In this document: positions 4,515-5,457 of the stretch, in pieces
How positions within the stretch are numbered: the stretch's first letter is position 1
Layout of the letters: the number at the start of each line of letters is the position of its first letter
Source of the DNA: JAWOJF01 sp046481785
GTDB taxonomy: Bacteria; Bacteroidota; Ignavibacteria; Ignavibacteriales; Ignavibacteriaceae
Assembly (NCBI GenBank): GCA_046481785.1
Contig: JAWOJF010000080.1
Span: forward strand, 1 to 5,457
Direction: 5' to 3'
Length of the DNA: 5,457 nucleotides
Translations under genes and position numbers: made by a program
The notes under the pieces: model-generated
What the model saw: the letters and a program-made list of their open reading frames with translations, nothing else
Told to the model about the DNA's origin: nothing
The model's database searches: none

Positions 4515-5457
4515 AATATTTGGCTGTTATTTTAAAATTAACATAGTCTTCATCCCCAAACCTGCCGGATAACTGGCCCCTGCTTTCTCTTAAAGAGGAA
4601 GAATAAACAAGGGATATTTCTTTAAATCTATGTGAGTATTCCATATTTGACATAAACTCCGCAACATCCTGCTGTGAATACCCGAGCCCGCTGAATTCTA
4701 TTGTTATAAAGTTTTGTGTATTTTCTTTTAAATTAAATCCAATCAGGCAGCACCCTGAATTAATTATTTTTGTTACGTCATAAAGTAAGTTTGAGTATTC
4801 AACCCTGTTTCCCTTTAGTTTTGACAGTAAAATTAGATTAGCTTTAAGATAAGAATTTTCCTTTTTCATCTTTTCTACATTCCCGGCTTTTGCAGAAAGT
4901 TCAAGATAATCTTCTTCTATATTTTCAAGTTTGCCTGCCAGGAATCCTTCAAGCAGATATGCCGATAAAAGTAAAAACAGCAAAACTGCTCCCGAAGCAA
5001 TAATCATCCGGAAACTGGTCTGTTTTTCCAGATCAAATCTCTCTTTATCATAATCATCACTGTTAAAAATGTTTAATGGGGTATCTATATCATTAAGCAT
5101 CTTGTTTACAGCAAAAAGTGAACTCATAAAATAAACGTTTTCTTTAGTGCAGGGGGTATATATGTTTTCCGGAGCAAGCTGCACCTTTATTTGTGATACC
5201 GCTGTTTCAAAATGGGTTGGATGGGTTGAAAGATACATGTCAAGATTTAATAGTGACTGATCACCGAAAGAAAGTTTGAGGGTTTGTTTCAGCTCTTCCA
5301 AAAAGAAGTTCAGATTGTTTGAGTTTATTCTTTTCTTTTCTATAGTTTTATTCTCTTCTATCTCCGACGATTCAAATACCTCAAAAAAAGTATCCCTGAA
5401 TAATACATTGCCACTACCTGATTTATAGAAATAATATATCTTACTTTCTTCAATATT
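4498..5457 (-). CDS. PilM-PilN/GspL-like protein, 5' end outside the window
   Basis: At least 319 residues are visible, and the frame stays open to the window edge, so the true start lies beyond 5457. TTG 5301 is an internal codon. Residues 1 to about 145 resemble the last part of an actin-like PilM/GspL cytoplasmic domain, ending TPLNIFNS (about 125-132), though the usual glycine-rich loop is not evident. A transmembrane helix follows (about 149-171, MIIASGAVLLFLLLSAYLLEG), then a coiled coil (about 175-215) and a PilN-type periplasmic domain (about 220-290): YSNLLYDVTKIINSGCCLIG, ITIEFSGLGYSQQDVAEFMSNM, RFKEISLVYSS. PilM and PilN are separate in most type IV pili. Here they lie on one chain, as in GspL. 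It would form the inner-membrane platform with the next two proteins. Confidence 0.82.
   Translation of the reverse strand, partial: NIEESKIYYFYKSGSGNVLFRDTFFEVFESSEIEENKTIEKKRINSNNLNFFLEELKQTLKLSFGDQSLLNLDMYLSTHPTHFETAVSQIKVQLAPENIYTPCTKENVYFMSSLFAVNKMLNDIDTPLNIFNSDDYDKERFDLEKQTSFRMIIASGAVLLFLLLSAYLLEGFLAGKLENIEEDYLELSAKAGNVEKMKKENSYLKANLILLSKLKGNRVEYSNLLYDVTKIINSGCCLIGFNLKENTQNFITIEFSGLGYSQQDVAEFMSNMEYSHRFKEISLVYSSSLRESRGQLSGRFGDEDYVNFKITAKYYADQK

Overview
The window is AT-rich and mostly coding on the minus strand. It looks like the chromosome of an uncultured, Gram-negative, didermic bacterium. A Bacteroidota/Ignavibacteriota-type (FCB group) host is my best guess, from the low GC, the secreted propeller-type protein, the RHS remnant with a DHLGS motif and the pilMNOP-type envelope genes. 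That assignment is inference, because no taxonomic marker gene is present.

Layout, left to right. (1) 49-657 (-): a secreted beta-propeller-repeat protein that stops after about two repeats and ends in an unrelated tail. (2) 658-961: an intergenic region with a possible sigma70-type promoter. (3) 962-1414 (+): a complete GNAT acetyltransferase. (4) 1415-1765: non-coding, holding two partial, overlapping-in-content tRNA-Arg(ACG) remnants on the minus strand and several short palindromes. (5) About 1766-3191 (or to 3236): an insertion sequence with one 384-aa DDE (rve-type) transposase on the minus strand. Its ends carry several copies of the same inverted-repeat motif, and a good promoter for the transposase overlaps one of them. 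(6) 3238-3445 (+): a frameshifted piece of an RHS-repeat gene. (7) 3484-5457 (-): three overlapping genes forming the inner-membrane assembly platform of a type IV pilus or type II secretion-like machine: a PilM-PilN/GspL-like protein (5' end outside the window), a PilO/GspM-like protein and a PilP/GspC-like protein. The secretin gene usually found next is absent here.

The middle third (about 1430-3445) reads as a mobile-DNA scar: IS, tRNA pieces and a broken RHS gene lie between intact functions. The most unusual signal is a 14-bp hairpin (TCCCG-TATG-CGGGA). It occurs once inside a tRNA-Arg remnant, replacing the anticodon loop, and once inverted on the other side of the IS, within an apparent in-frame 15-bp insertion in the RHS fragment. 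This suggests a very small mobile palindromic element, but two copies in one window cannot prove it.
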